A stretch of 64,000 nucleotides of DNA from JAEUMD01 sp050250815 (lineage in GTDB: Bacteria > Pseudomonadota > Alphaproteobacteria > Rhizobiales > Hyphomicrobiaceae). Below, one piece after another: positions 1 through 8,786 of the stretch (the stretch's first letter is position 1; every line of letters begins with the position of its first letter). The stretch is from the NCBI GenBank assembly GCA_050250815.1, contig JBFWNY010000002.1:127486-191485 (forward strand), written 5' to 3'. Position numbers and translations under genes: made by a program. A model generated the notes under the pieces. That model was not told the origin of the DNA. It worked only from the letters and a program-made list of their open reading frames with translations, and did no database searches.

Positions 1-1
1 C

Positions 2-568
2 TACCGCGGCGGCAACTATATCGACGTCGCCGGCCGCTCGTTCCGCGACTTCCTGGCCGGGCGCCTGCCCGGCTTCGAGGGCCAGCGCCCGACCATCGAC
101 GACTGGTCGGACCACCTGACGACACTGTTCCCGGAGGTGCGGATGAAGCGCTTCCTCGAGATGCGCGGCGCCGACGGTGGGCGCTGGGGCCGCATCGTCG
201 CGCTGTCAGCGTTGTGGGTCGGCCTGCTCTACGACGACTGCGCGCTGGCCGGTGCCGTCGATCTCGTCAAGGACTGGACCCGCGAGGAGCGCAACGCGTT
301 GCGCCGCGACGTTCCGCGCCTGGGACTCGCGGCACCGTTCCGTGACGGCACCGTGCTCGAAGTCGCGCGCCAAGTCGTGCAACTGTCGCGGCTGGGACTT
401 CGCAATCGGCGGCGTATCAACCCTGTCGGGCAGGATGAGACGATCTATCTGGCGCCGCTCGAGATGGTGGTCGCCACCGGCAAATCATGCGCCGACGAAC
501 TTCTCGAGCGCTATCAAGGCCGCTGGCGCGGGCGCATCGAACCCATTTTCGCGGAGTTCGCGTTCTGA
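2..568 (+). CDS. gshA: Glutamate-cysteine ligase, C-terminal part (5' end outside window)
   Basis: This is the last 188 residues of the first enzyme of glutathione synthesis, which joins glutamate to cysteine using ATP in the cytoplasm. The reading frame is open from base 2, and the segments TLFPEVRMKRFLEMRGAD and WVGLLYDD are typical of the plant/alphaproteobacterial GshA family. The C-terminal YLAPLEMVVATGKS and the stop at 566-568 give a normal family ending. The start lies upstream of the window, so the ATP-binding half cannot be checked. The family call rests on recognised sequence; plant-type GshA is common in Alphaproteobacteria. Confidence 0.9.
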   Translation, partial: YRGGNYIDVAGRSFRDFLAGRLPGFEGQRPTIDDWSDHLTTLFPEVRMKRFLEMRGADGGRWGRIVALSALWVGLLYDDCALAGAVDLVKDWTREERNALRRDVPRLGLAAPFRDGTVLEVARQVVQLSRLGLRNRRRINPVGQDETIYLAPLEMVVATGKSCADELLERYQGRWRGRIEPIFAEFAF

Positions 569-578
569 GCATCTTGGC

Positions 579-842
579 TCAGCAGCGTCCGTACACTGGC
601 CGGCAGCGGCAATTTTTGCGGCCGAAGCGGGTCAGCGCCTGGCAGACGAACTTTCGGTTCCGTACGCACTTGGATGCCGGACAGGTTACCGTCGGCTTGG
701 CGATGACACGCGGCGTAGACTTCGATTGCCTCTCGATCTTCTTGTTGGCGAGGATCGAGTCGGCGGTCGCGGCATATGCAGAAGGGGCCGCGGGTATGAG
801 CAGCGCCAATACGAGAGCTGCTGCAACCAACCATTTCTTCAT
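579..842 (-). CDS. Small secreted cysteine-containing protein, unknown function
   Basis: An 87-residue protein, convergent with gshA. It starts with a clear signal peptide: MKKW, a hydrophobic core VAAALVLALLIP, and an AYA-A cleavage site near residue 24. The mature part is basic and has five cysteines (TCPASKCVRN, VCQAL, NCRCRPVYGRC), which suggests a disulfide-bonded or metal-binding periplasmic protein. No family is recognised. It is supported by the signal peptide and by fitting exactly between neighbours, not by homology. Confidence 0.5.
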   Translation of the reverse strand: MKKWLVAAALVLALLIPAAPSAYAATADSILANKKIERQSKSTPRVIAKPTVTCPASKCVRNRKFVCQALTRFGRKNCRCRPVYGRC

Positions 843-1164
843 TCGAGGGGCTCCATCGAAAATTTTGCGACGCGTCGGGTCTCTGAAGGGGTGCCTGTTC
901 CTGCAATCCTGGAAAAGACTAGCGGGTCCGCAGGGCTGCCGCGTCCTTCGTTCGGTGGAGGCGGCAGCAGCTTCGGCTGTCGCTGCTCGGCCTTAACGCT
1001 TTCCCTTCAGGTTCCATTCATCAGGAAACATTTAGAGGTGAGGGCTCCGCGAACCGGGTGTGGGCCGGCTCGCGGCCGGACTGCAGTGGTGCTCGATGAG
1101 GGCCGGCTCGTGTGGTTCGGGACATCAGGGGGCTGTGGTGGCGCCAAGCGGGAGGGCCGGAAGA
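843..1164. other. Intergenic, no gene seen
   Basis: About 320 bases between two short genes for small Cys-containing exported proteins. The open frames here have no start signal or recognisable content. It may hold the promoters of both flanking genes, which point away from each other. Confidence 0.4.
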
Positions 1165-1374
1165 ATGGCCAAGGCAGGAGCTTTGCTCGCGGTTCTGGCG
1201 GCCGCGGTCGCGGGCATGGCGCTTGCCACGAGCACCCGCCCCGCCGATGCAGGTATCGATCGCGCCTGCGTGAGCGCCTGCCGCTCGCAGAACAATCAGT
1301 GTCGGATCGCCACCAAGAACAGCCCGAGCTGCGATCAGCAACTCCAGCGCTGTCTGGACTCGTGCCGACGCTGA
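1165..1374 (+). CDS. Small exported Cys-rich protein, unknown function
   Basis: A 69-residue protein. The start at 1165 gives a good signal peptide (MAKAGALLAVLAAAVAGMAL) ending near a P-A-D-A-G cleavage site; an in-frame start at 1060 would add a non-signal leader. The mature part has five or six cysteines in a repeated pattern (RACVSACRSQNNQC, SCDQQLQRCLDSCRR), like a small helical disulfide hairpin of the CxxxC type. It ends ten bases before the convergent lutC-like gene. The function is unknown. Confidence 0.5.
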   Translation: MAKAGALLAVLAAAVAGMALATSTRPADAGIDRACVSACRSQNNQCRIATKNSPSCDQQLQRCLDSCRR

Positions 1375-1383
1375 TGCCGGACG

Positions 1384-2052
1384 CTACCCGACAACCACCA
1401 CGCACATCGACCTGGGTCCGTGCGCTCCGATGACGATCTTGCCGCCGATGTCGGCGGTTCGTGAGGGGCCGGAGATGAAATTGAGCGTGCGCGGCATTCC
1501 GGTCGGTCCGAATACGCCGCGCACCCGTGCGAGCGCCTCTTCGTAGCTGCCGACGATGTCCTCGCGTGCGACCACGATGACATGGGTGGCCGGCAGGAAG
1601 GCGAGCGTCACGGGGTTTGCTGCTCCTGCGGCGATGACCAGTGTTCCCGTCTCTGCAATCCCCGCCATGGCGTGGGAGAGGCCGACCGCATCGTCGGCTG
1701 CCGCAGCGCCATGAAGCGCATCAATGCCGTTTGCGCTCCACGGCATGGCGGCGAGTCTAGGGTCGCCGCCTATGCGTACAGTGCGCTCCGCACCCGCTGA
1801 AAGCAGAAAGGCCGCCACGCGCGCGGGAACCTCATCGGCCGTCGCAGCCTCAAGGACGGTGGCAGTCTGCCCCTCGAGGAAGGCCCGGAACTGGGCTTCA
1901 AGCGCGTCGCGCTCAAGGCGCGCGCGGGCCGGAACGAGGCCTTCGGAATGTGTGGCGATGTGACGGCGCGCTGCTTGCCATCGCGCCGTGTCGCCTTCGC
2001 GGGCGGAGAGCGAGGCCCGGATGCGGCCGAGGATCTTGTCGCGCGCGCTCAT
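1384..2052 (-). CDS. lutC: LUD-domain protein, LutC-like
   Basis: A 222-residue protein starting MSARDKILGRIR. The middle and end carry the LUD fold pattern (GIAETGTLVIAAG, LPATHVIVV, FISGPSRTADI, GAHGPRSMCVVVVG) of LutC, the third subunit of the iron-sulfur L-lactate oxidation complex. The start overlaps the stop of the upstream lutB by four bases (TCAT at 2049-2052), so the two are translationally coupled. LutC usually works with LutA and LutB in oxidising lactate to pyruvate. The neighbouring glcDEF genes leave open whether the substrate is lactate, glycolate or another 2-hydroxy acid. Confidence 0.85.
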   Translation of the reverse strand: MSARDKILGRIRASLSAREGDTARWQAARRHIATHSEGLVPARARLERDALEAQFRAFLEGQTATVLEAATADEVPARVAAFLLSAGAERTVRIGGDPRLAAMPWSANGIDALHGAAAADDAVGLSHAMAGIAETGTLVIAAGAANPVTLAFLPATHVIVVAREDIVGSYEEALARVRGVFGPTGMPRTLNFISGPSRTADIGGKIVIGAHGPRSMCVVVVG

Positions 2053-3479
2053 CGTGGCACTCCACGCTGCGTTTCGGCCCACAGCTGCTGGAAGGTTCGG
2101 CCCTCGGGTGCCGCAAGATTGCGGTGACGTGTCCATCCGCCCGCCAGTGGTAGCCGTGAGAAGTACCCCTTGCGGCGACCGAGCGCGCCCAGGATCGCTG
2201 CGGCGAACCGCGTGGTGAGGTGGTAGAGCCGTGGCCGCGTGGCGAGCACTGCCCAGGCTTTCAGGCCGAGCCGTTGCATGAGAGGCGGGCCGCCAGCATC
2301 GAAATCGGCTTCCCGCCAGTGCCGCATCAACTTGGGCAGCGGAATGCGCATCGGGCAAACGGATTCGCACCGGCCGCAGAACGTAGATGCATTTGGCAGA
2401 TTGGCGCCGGCTGCGATGCCGATGAGCGCAGGCGTGAGCACAGCGCCAATCGGTCCAGGGTAGACCCAGCCATACGAGTGGCCGCCGACGGCGCCGTAGA
2501 CGGGACAGTGGTTCATGCACGCGCCGCAGCGGATGCATCGCAGCACCTCGCGGAAGCGGGTGCCGAGCAGCTCGGCGCGTCCGTTGTCGAGCAGCACGAC
2601 GTGGTACGCCTCCGGACCGTCGTTGTCGCCGGGTCGGCGCGGGCCGGTCGAGATCGTCGCGTAGGTCGTGCACTCCTGCCCGGTCGCCGAACGCGCCAGC
2701 AGCCGCAAGATCGTCGCCAGGTCCTCACGCGTCGCAAGTACCTTGTCGATCGACGTTATGACGACGTGAACGCGGGCGAGCGACTGCGTGAGGTCGCCGT
2801 TGCCTTCGTTGGTGACGATGATCGACGAGCCCGTTTCTGCGATGAGGAAGTTGGCGCCGGTGATGCCGACGTCGGCGGTGAGGAACTTCTCGCGCAGGAC
2901 CTGCCTGGCCTCGCCGACCAGTTCGGCCGGCTCAACGAGACGGCGATCGGACGGCAGCGCCGCATGTTCGCGGCGGAAATCGGCCTCGACCTGTTCCTGC
3001 GTCAGGTGAATGGCCGGTGCGATAATGTGGCTGGGCGTCTCGCCGCGGATCTGCAGAATGTATTCGCCCAGGTCCGTTTCCACGACCTCAAGGCCAATGG
3101 CCTCCAAAGCCGCATTTAGTCCGATCTCCTCGGAGATCATCGACTTGCCTTTGGTCACCAGACGTGCGTTGGCCGTGCGGCAGATGTCGACAATGATGTT
3201 GCAGGCGTCGCTGGCGGTCTCGGCCCAGTGCACGTGCGCGCCCGCCGCGGTGGCGTTTCTCTCGTACTCGTCCAGGTAGACGTCGAGCAGCGATAGCGTG
3301 TCGTTGCGGATGTCGCGGCCCGTATAGCGCAACGCCTCGAACTCGGGCAGGCGGGCGCGGGCGGCGGCGCGCTGGGCCACCAGGCCGCCCGGCAGTCCGG
3401 CAAGCGCGCGTTGAAGCTGCCGGTCGGCGAGCGCCTCGCGCGCGTTGTCCTTGAAGTTTGGTGTCTCGATTGTGTGCAT
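2049..3479 (-). CDS. lutB: Iron-sulfur LUD protein, LutB-like
   Basis: A 476-residue protein, the usual LutB length. The start at 3479 (MHTIETPNFKDNAREAL) was chosen over the longer frame because LutB proteins begin this way. The N-terminal two thirds is a LUD domain (KSMISEEIGLNAALE, GITGANFLIAETGSSI, GNGDLTQSLARVHVV). The C-terminal part has two ferredoxin-type 4Fe-4S sites, CIRCGACMNHCPVY and CGRCESVCPMRIPLPKLMR. It should pass electrons within the cytosolic LutABC complex. It is coupled to lutC by a 4-base overlap. Confidence 0.9.
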   Translation of the reverse strand: MHTIETPNFKDNAREALADRQLQRALAGLPGGLVAQRAAARARLPEFEALRYTGRDIRNDTLSLLDVYLDEYERNATAAGAHVHWAETASDACNIIVDICRTANARLVTKGKSMISEEIGLNAALEAIGLEVVETDLGEYILQIRGETPSHIIAPAIHLTQEQVEADFRREHAALPSDRRLVEPAELVGEARQVLREKFLTADVGITGANFLIAETGSSIIVTNEGNGDLTQSLARVHVVITSIDKVLATREDLATILRLLARSATGQECTTYATISTGPRRPGDNDGPEAYHVVLLDNGRAELLGTRFREVLRCIRCGACMNHCPVYGAVGGHSYGWVYPGPIGAVLTPALIGIAAGANLPNASTFCGRCESVCPMRIPLPKLMRHWREADFDAGGPPLMQRLGLKAWAVLATRPRLYHLTTRFAAAILGALGRRKGYFSRLPLAGGWTRHRNLAAPEGRTFQQLWAETQRGVPR

Positions 3480-3523
3480 GCGGCGTCGACCGTCCTCGTA
3501 CTTTCGCGCCGCCCCGACCGCCA

Positions 3524-4030
3524 TCAGCGCAGCCAGCGCCGATACTGGGGATGCTGGTCTTTCATCTCGTCGTAGAGCCAGACCATGCGGTCCACGAACC
3601 ACATTTTTGACAGCCACGTTACGCTGCCCGCGCCTGCCGTCCAAGCCAGATCATTGGCGATGGCGCCGGCAAGAGCGGCAACGAAGGACACGGCCGACAG
3701 CGCTGTCAGCAGGGCAGCCACGCGCGCATGATGCGGCGGGATCGGCACGTTTACCCGGTTGAGCCAGACCCGCTCTCCGAACGTGCCCCGGGAGGCCCAG
3801 CTGTCCGTGGTGGCAGGCGGGGTAAACAGCCGCGTGTTGAGCCACAGCCAAAGCATGACGAGACCAATGGGCAGTGCCGACCACCAGCCGAGCCAAGCGT
3901 GGCTCCAGACTGCCGCCAGCAGCAATGGCAGCGACACGACCCGTGTCCATACGCTCCAAGGGCTGGCGTGCCGCTCCCACGTTGCCTCGTCCATGGCAAA
4001 CGCGCGAGCAATCGTCTCGACGAATTTCAT
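3524..4030 (-). CDS. Membrane protein, DUF6653-like
   Basis: A 168-residue protein with three to four hydrophobic segments (about residues 32-64 and 105-130). The N-terminal pattern ERHASPWSVWTRVVSLPLLL, with WSHAWLGWW following, resembles the DUF6653 family of uncharacterised membrane proteins. It lies inside the lut gene run, 44 bases upstream of lutB on the same strand, so it is probably cotranscribed. Any role with the Lut complex is inference from position. The family assignment is by recollection of the motif and is moderate. Confidence 0.65.
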   Translation of the reverse strand: MKFVETIARAFAMDEATWERHASPWSVWTRVVSLPLLLAAVWSHAWLGWWSALPIGLVMLWLWLNTRLFTPPATTDSWASRGTFGERVWLNRVNVPIPPHHARVAALLTALSAVSFVAALAGAIANDLAWTAGAGSVTWLSKMWFVDRMVWLYDEMKDQHPQYRRWLR

Positions 4031-4127
4031 GGCAGCGACTTTAGCCGTGGCGGCGGCCGCCGGTCGGAAAAATCGCCGGCGATCCGCCCTGGCCCCGTAG
4101 TCGGTTTCGCGGTGCGGTGCCCGTCAT

Positions 4128-4364
4128 TCACTCGTGAAGCATGTGGAAGATTTCGTCTTTCAGCCGGAGCCGCACGAGTTTCAGGTTCTCGAACTCGGTG
4201 TCGGAGACGTTCACGCCCGCCGCTTCGATTCGGTGAATTTCGCGATTGAGCGCGTGATACTCCTCAGATAGCCGCGCGAAATGACCGTTCGACATCTTGA
4301 GATCGTGGATCTTGTCCTTGTACTCGGGGAATTCCTCGGCCAGTTCGTGCGGGACATGGGACAT
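4128..4364 (-). CDS. YdcH-like DUF465 protein
   Basis: A 78-residue acidic helical protein. The start at 4364 (MSHVPHELAEEFPEYKDKI) matches the family start; a Met eight codons upstream is less likely. The pattern DKIHDLKMSNGHFARLSEEYHALNREIHRIE is characteristic of the DUF465/YdcH family, short coiled-coil proteins of unknown role. It lies between lutA and the DUF6653-like gene on the same strand. Confidence 0.85.
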   Translation of the reverse strand: MSHVPHELAEEFPEYKDKIHDLKMSNGHFARLSEEYHALNREIHRIEAAGVNVSDTEFENLKLVRLRLKDEIFHMLHE

Positions 4365-4421
4365 GCCTGATCGTACCTTTCCGTGCAAAGCAGGTCGGCG
4401 GAACCTATCGCCCCCTGCGGT

Positions 4422-5258
4422 TCATGACGTAGGGGTGCCGTTCCCCTCGCCGCCCGGCTGCGTCGCGCTGCCCGGCGGCTTGCAGATGGGCGGCGCGTGC
4501 ATCTCGCCCGCCAGCACCTCGGCAACGTGCCGGACGTCGATGCTGCGCCCCTGCCGCGACAGCTTGCCGGCCATGTTCATCAGACACCCCAGATCTCCGG
4601 CGAGGAGGGTGGGAGCGCCCGCCGATACAACGTTCTCCGACTTCTTTTCGACCATTGCGTTCGAGATGTCGGGAAACTTGACGGAGAACGTGCCGCCGAA
4701 GCCGCAGCAGATTTCGGAGTCTGCCATCTCGACGAGCGTCAGGCCCTTGATCGAGGTCAACAGCCGGCGCGGCTGATCCTTGATGCCGAGTTCGCGCAGG
4801 CCCGAGCAGCTGTCGTGATAGGTGACCGAGATGGGGCCCGCGGTCTGCAGGGCTTCGGGTATGCGGTCCATGCCGCGGACGTCGACCAGGAACGAGACGA
4901 GTTCGTGAACGCGCTCTGCGAATGCACGCGCCCGAGCGGCGGCATGCTCGTCTCCCTCGAACAGGCGCGGGTAGTGCGCCTTCAACATGCCGGCGCAGGA
5001 GCCCGACGGCGCCACGACATAGTCGCAGCCGTCGAAGGCGTCGATCGTCGCTGATGCCAGCGCGCGCGCGTGGCCGCGGTCGCCGGAATTGTAGGCTGGC
5101 TGTCCACAGCACGTCTGGCCCGACGGCACCACGACCTCGCAGCCGGCGGCTTCGATCAGGCGCGCGGCCGCAAAGCCGATCGTTGGCCGCATCACATCGA
5201 CGAGGCAGGTCACGAACAAGCCTACGCGCGGCCGCTCGACGGTGTCGTTTGGATTCAT
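4422..5258 (-). CDS. lutA: CCG-domain (Fe-S)-binding protein, LutA-like
   Basis: A 278-residue protein with the two cysteine-rich CCG domains that define LutA and the heterodisulfide-reductase/GlcF superfamily: GLFVTCLVDVMRPTIG...TCCGQPAYNSGD in the first half and SVTYHDSCSGLRELG...ICCGFGGTFSVKFPD in the second. It starts at 5258 with MNPNDTVERPRVGLFV. It heads the minus-strand lut set. LutA is expected to bind an unusual iron-sulfur cluster and act with LutB and LutC in lactate oxidation. The C-terminal tail beyond about residue 255 (KPPGSATQPGGEGNG) is not conserved. Confidence 0.9.
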   Translation of the reverse strand: MNPNDTVERPRVGLFVTCLVDVMRPTIGFAAARLIEAAGCEVVVPSGQTCCGQPAYNSGDRGHARALASATIDAFDGCDYVVAPSGSCAGMLKAHYPRLFEGDEHAAARARAFAERVHELVSFLVDVRGMDRIPEALQTAGPISVTYHDSCSGLRELGIKDQPRRLLTSIKGLTLVEMADSEICCGFGGTFSVKFPDISNAMVEKKSENVVSAGAPTLLAGDLGCLMNMAGKLSRQGRSIDVRHVAEVLAGEMHAPPICKPPGSATQPGGEGNGTPTS

Positions 5259-5425
5259 TGCTTTTTACGTCCCGCGGCGAAGGCCGGGCTCGCGCGAAGC
5301 GCTTTCCCGTTGTCTATAATTACTTCGCCGAGGATCGTTCACGACGGCACGGCCCGCAAGACAGCCAAAGACCTAGGTCCAGTCCCCTCCGCGAGCGGCA
5401 CAGGGCAGCATAAGGGGGGAGGCCA

Positions 5426-5836
5426 TCATGGCTTCAGCGTCTTGAGATAGGCGATCAGGTCGGCGCGGTCCTTCTCGTCCTTCAGGCCGGCGAATGCCAT
5501 CTTGTTCTTGGGAAGATAGGTCGTGGGCGATTCCAAGTAGCCGTTGAGTGTTTCTTCGTCCCACACGAGCCGCTTCGCACCAGCGTTGGTCATCGCTTCG
5601 GAATAGTTGAAGCCCGCCACGGCGCCTGCGGTGCGGCCGAACACGCCGTTGAGGTGTGGGCCGACCTTGTTCTTCGCGCTGGGGCCCGCGTCGTGGCAGG
5701 CGCGGCACTTGCGATAGACGTTGGCGCCGTTGGCCAGGTCTTCAGCTGTCGCAGGTTCGGGCGTCGCGGCCAGAAGCAGCACTAATGCGGCGGCTGCCAG
5801 AGGCTTGATCGTTCGGGGCGTCGTCGTATCGGTCAT
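5426..5836 (-). CDS. Periplasmic class I cytochrome c
   Basis: A 136-residue protein with an N-terminal export signal (hydrophobic LAAAALVLLLAATP, cleavage near ATA-ED). It has one heme site, CRACH, a following GPSAKNKVGPHLNGVFGR typical of cytochrome c2/c550, and the distal methionine in PKNKMAF. It should shuttle electrons in the periplasm. It is on the same strand as lutA, about 170 bases upstream, so it may be part of the same transcript and could accept electrons derived from lactate or glycolate oxidation; that link is inference. Confidence 0.9.
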   Translation of the reverse strand: MTDTTTPRTIKPLAAAALVLLLAATPEPATAEDLANGANVYRKCRACHDAGPSAKNKVGPHLNGVFGRTAGAVAGFNYSEAMTNAGAKRLVWDEETLNGYLESPTTYLPKNKMAFAGLKDEKDRADLIAYLKTLKP

Positions 5837-5914
5837 GCGTGGTCCAAGCTCCCATTGCGGTGCGTCGCGCGGGCGGCAGATGATACGGCTTTGCGGCGAC
5901 GAGACAATGTCCGC

Positions 5915-6964
5915 TCAGGTGCTGGCTCCCGGTTGTTTGCCCGTACGGTTTCCAGCAGTTGGCTTCTTCGCAATGCGCTTGGCCGGTGGAGGGGTGCCGA
6001 TGGCAGCGTTCCTGACCGCTTCGCCGTTCATCGTGTCGTCGCTGGGAGCGTTCGCCTGGGCGGTAGCCGTATGGTCCCAATAGCCGGCGCGGCCGTAGAG
6101 TTCTGCCAGGAATTCGATGAACACAGTGACCTTGCTGGGCATGAACTCGCGGCAAGGATAGACGGCGAAGATGGCAACCGCCGACACGCCACGATATTGC
6201 GGCATGACGACCTCGAGAGCGCCGGATCTGAGTTCCTGCCCGACGTCCCAGGTTGAGCGAAGGGCGATCCCCATCCCGTCAAGCAGCCCCTGGCGCACGA
6301 GATCGGCCGAATTGGAGCGCAGGTTGCCCTTGACGCGGATCTGGCTCGTACCTTCAGGACCCTCCAGGCGCCACATGTCCTGAGCGCCGGCGAGCAGACA
6401 GTTGTGGCTGTCCAGTTCGGCGAGCGACTTCGGCCGTCCTGCGGTGTCGAGATAGGTTGGGGTGGCGCACATCACCCGGTGATCGGGAGCCAGCTTGCGT
6501 GCCACGAGGGATGAATCGCGCAACTCTCCGATGCGGATTGCGACGTCGAAGCCGTCCCTGATGATGTCGACGATGTTGTCGGTGAGATGAAGCTCCAGCT
6601 CGACGTCGGGATAGCGCGACAGGAAGTCGGGCAGATAGGGCGCGATGTGCAGACGGCTGAATGCCGTCGGCGCCGTAACCTTGAGGACGCCCCGCGGCCG
6701 TGTGTTGCGGCGGTTGACGAAGTCCTCGGCTTCTTCGATCAGGCTGAGGATGTCCACCACACGTTTGAAGTAGCCCTCGCCGGTTTCCGTCAACGTAAGG
6801 TGGCGAGTGGTGCGCTGGAACAGGCGGGCGCCCAGGCGCTCCTCCAAGAGACTGATGCGTTTGGAAACGACGGCCGGAGAGAGGCCCATTTCGCGGCCCG
6901 CAGCCGACATGTTGGCGGTGCGTGCCACCCGGGAGAAGATTTCCAGATCGCTGATGGCCGTCAT
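5915..6964 (-). CDS. LysR-family transcriptional regulator
   Basis: A 349-residue protein with an N-terminal winged helix-turn-helix (residues 4-62, SAAGREMGLSPAVVSKRISL and LFQRTTRHLTLTETG) and a LysR substrate-binding domain (residues about 90-290, DNIVDIIRDGFDVAIRIGEL). It is roughly 40 residues longer than most LysR proteins, with a lysine- and proline-rich tail (RIAKKPTAGNRTG) that may be disordered. It is divergent from glcD across a 326-base spacer, the classical LysR layout, so it likely controls glcDEF and possibly itself. Confidence 0.9.
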   Translation of the reverse strand: MTAISDLEIFSRVARTANMSAAGREMGLSPAVVSKRISLLEERLGARLFQRTTRHLTLTETGEGYFKRVVDILSLIEEAEDFVNRRNTRPRGVLKVTAPTAFSRLHIAPYLPDFLSRYPDVELELHLTDNIVDIIRDGFDVAIRIGELRDSSLVARKLAPDHRVMCATPTYLDTAGRPKSLAELDSHNCLLAGAQDMWRLEGPEGTSQIRVKGNLRSNSADLVRQGLLDGMGIALRSTWDVGQELRSGALEVVMPQYRGVSAVAIFAVYPCREFMPSKVTVFIEFLAELYGRAGYWDHTATAQANAPSDDTMNGEAVRNAAIGTPPPAKRIAKKPTAGNRTGKQPGAST

Positions 6965-7290
6965 CGCACCCTACCTCTCCGGCTTGCCTGGTCGCCAGGC
7001 CGTTTCGAGCCCCACCATTGATCGTTCTAGCGATGATGGTGTGTCAGTGAAACCGCTAAAAAGAATATGAGTTGTTCGGAAAAATATATAAATGGAAGCT
7101 ATAGCTAATTCACGGCCTGCAACACTCTGGTGCTCACCGTACGTGGCGATGTTCGCGCCCGCCGCCTTCCCCAGGCGGCAGTGCGCGGTCGGCACGTGCT
7201 TACTTGTCCCGATTGGTTTAGGTGGTGACGGGAGGCCAAAGTGCGCGTCACTATCGCGACGAGTTCTCCAACGCGGTGCGGAGCAGAGCC
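6965..7290. promoter_or_regulatory. Divergent lysR/glcD regulatory region
   Basis: A 326-base spacer between the start codons of the LysR gene and glcD. It contains an interrupted palindrome ATCG-N6-CGAT at 7021-7034, a plausible LysR-type operator half-site pair, and an A/T-rich run near 7060-7095 that stands out from the surrounding GC-rich DNA and could hold promoter elements. An open frame starting at 7222 would extend GlcD by 23 residues, but the start at 7291 fits the family better. Confidence 0.5.
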
Positions 7291-8748
7291 ATGACCCACA
7301 TCAACCTGCCGGCTCCGGACGCCGCGATCCTCGCGCGTCGCGACGCCATCGTTGCCGAGCTGATTGCGCTCGCCGGAGCGGATGCCGTGATCGCCGACGA
7401 GGACGGCCGCCGCACGTTCGAAACCGATGCGCTCACAGCCTACCGCCGCATGCCGCTTGCCGTCGTGCTGCCGCGCTCGACCGACGAGGTCGCCGCGGTC
7501 ATGCGCTACTGCCACGACAACGGCATCAAGGTGGTGCCGCGCGGCGCCGGTACCTCCTTGTGCGGTGGGGCGCTGCCGGCGGAGGACGCCATCGTTCTCG
7601 GCGTCTCGAAAATGAATCGCGTGCTGGAGATCGATTACCCCAGCCGCTATGCGCGCGTCGAAACAGGCATCACCAACCTGGCCATTTCCGCGGCGGTTTC
7701 CGAGAGCGGGTTCTTCTACGCGCCCGATCCGTCGAGCCAGCTCGCCTGCACTCTGGCCGGCAACATCGCCATGAACTCCGGCGGCGCGCACTGTCTCAAA
7801 TACGGTGTCACGACCAACAATATTCTCGGCGTGCGCATGGTGTTGACGACCGGCGAAATCGTCGACATCGGTGGCGCGCACTGCGATAGCGACGGGCTCG
7901 ATCTCCTGGCACTCGTCGTTGGTTCGGAGGGCCAATTCGGCATCGTCACTGAAGCTTACGTGCGGATCATGAAGGCCGCCGAGGGTGCGCGTCCGATGCT
8001 GCTGGGCTTCGCCACCAGCGAGGACGCGGGGCGCTGTGTTTCGGCAATCATCGCCTCGGGCATCATCCCGGTCGCCATCGAATTCATGGACAAGCCTGCA
8101 ATCGAGGTGTGCGAGAGCTTCGCCAAGGCCGGCTATCCGCTCGATGTCGAAGCCTTGCTGATCGTCGAGGTGGAGGGTTCGGAGGCAGAGATCTCCGATC
8201 TGCTGGGCGCGATCGGTGCGATCGCCGCTCCGCATCGGCCCAAGAAGGTTCTTGTCAGCGACGGACCGGTGCAGAGCGCCAAGATCTGGAAGGGGCGCAA
8301 ATCGGCATTCGGCGCGATAGGCCGCATCTCGGACTACTACTGTATGGATGGCACCATACCGCTCGGCCGGCTGCCGGACGTGCTCAATGAGATCTCCGCG
8401 ATCTGTGCCCGCCATGGGCTCAAAGTCGCCAACATCTTCCACGCTGGCGATGGCAACCTGCATCCGCTCATCCTCTATGAAGCCAACGATCCGGACCAGT
8501 CGGAGCGCGCGGAGCTCGCGGGAGCTGAAATCCTCGAACTTTGCGTGGCAGTCGGCGGCTGCCTGACGGGCGAGCACGGCGTCGGCATCGAGAAGCGCGA
8601 TCTCATGCGCCGCCAGTTCACCGATACGGACCTGCTCGTGCAGATGCGCCTCAAATCGGTGTTCGATCCACAGTGGCTGCTCAATCCGGCCAAGGTGTTT
8701 CCGCTCGACATCGGGTATGACGACGGCGCGACGCGGCGCGTCGCCTGA
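7291..8748 (+). CDS. glcD: FAD-linked oxidase subunit, glycolate oxidase GlcD
   Basis: A 485-residue flavoprotein that oxidises glycolate to glyoxylate (or D-lactate to pyruvate). The N-terminal FAD-binding domain shows VVPRGAGTSLCGG and PSSQLACTLAGNIAMNSGG. The C-terminal FAD-oxidase domain shows NIFHAGDGNLHPLI and LTGEHGVGIEKRD. The start at 7291 (MTHINLPAPDAA) was chosen for family fit and length. It is first in a glcD-glcE-glcF operon with short gaps (38 and 26 bases) and divergent from a LysR regulator. Confidence 0.93.
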   Translation: MTHINLPAPDAAILARRDAIVAELIALAGADAVIADEDGRRTFETDALTAYRRMPLAVVLPRSTDEVAAVMRYCHDNGIKVVPRGAGTSLCGGALPAEDAIVLGVSKMNRVLEIDYPSRYARVETGITNLAISAAVSESGFFYAPDPSSQLACTLAGNIAMNSGGAHCLKYGVTTNNILGVRMVLTTGEIVDIGGAHCDSDGLDLLALVVGSEGQFGIVTEAYVRIMKAAEGARPMLLGFATSEDAGRCVSAIIASGIIPVAIEFMDKPAIEVCESFAKAGYPLDVEALLIVEVEGSEAEISDLLGAIGAIAAPHRPKKVLVSDGPVQSAKIWKGRKSAFGAIGRISDYYCMDGTIPLGRLPDVLNEISAICARHGLKVANIFHAGDGNLHPLILYEANDPDQSERAELAGAEILELCVAVGGCLTGEHGVGIEKRDLMRRQFTDTDLLVQMRLKSVFDPQWLLNPAKVFPLDIGYDDGATRRVA

Positions 8749-8786
8749 CCGGAGCTTATAGGCCGAGCGGCGCAGAAGGACTGGCA

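Noticed and set aside
177..1433. Long plus-strand frame through gshA and its downstream genes
   Set aside because: It is a shadow of gshA in another frame and runs through signal-peptide genes on both strands without any domain.
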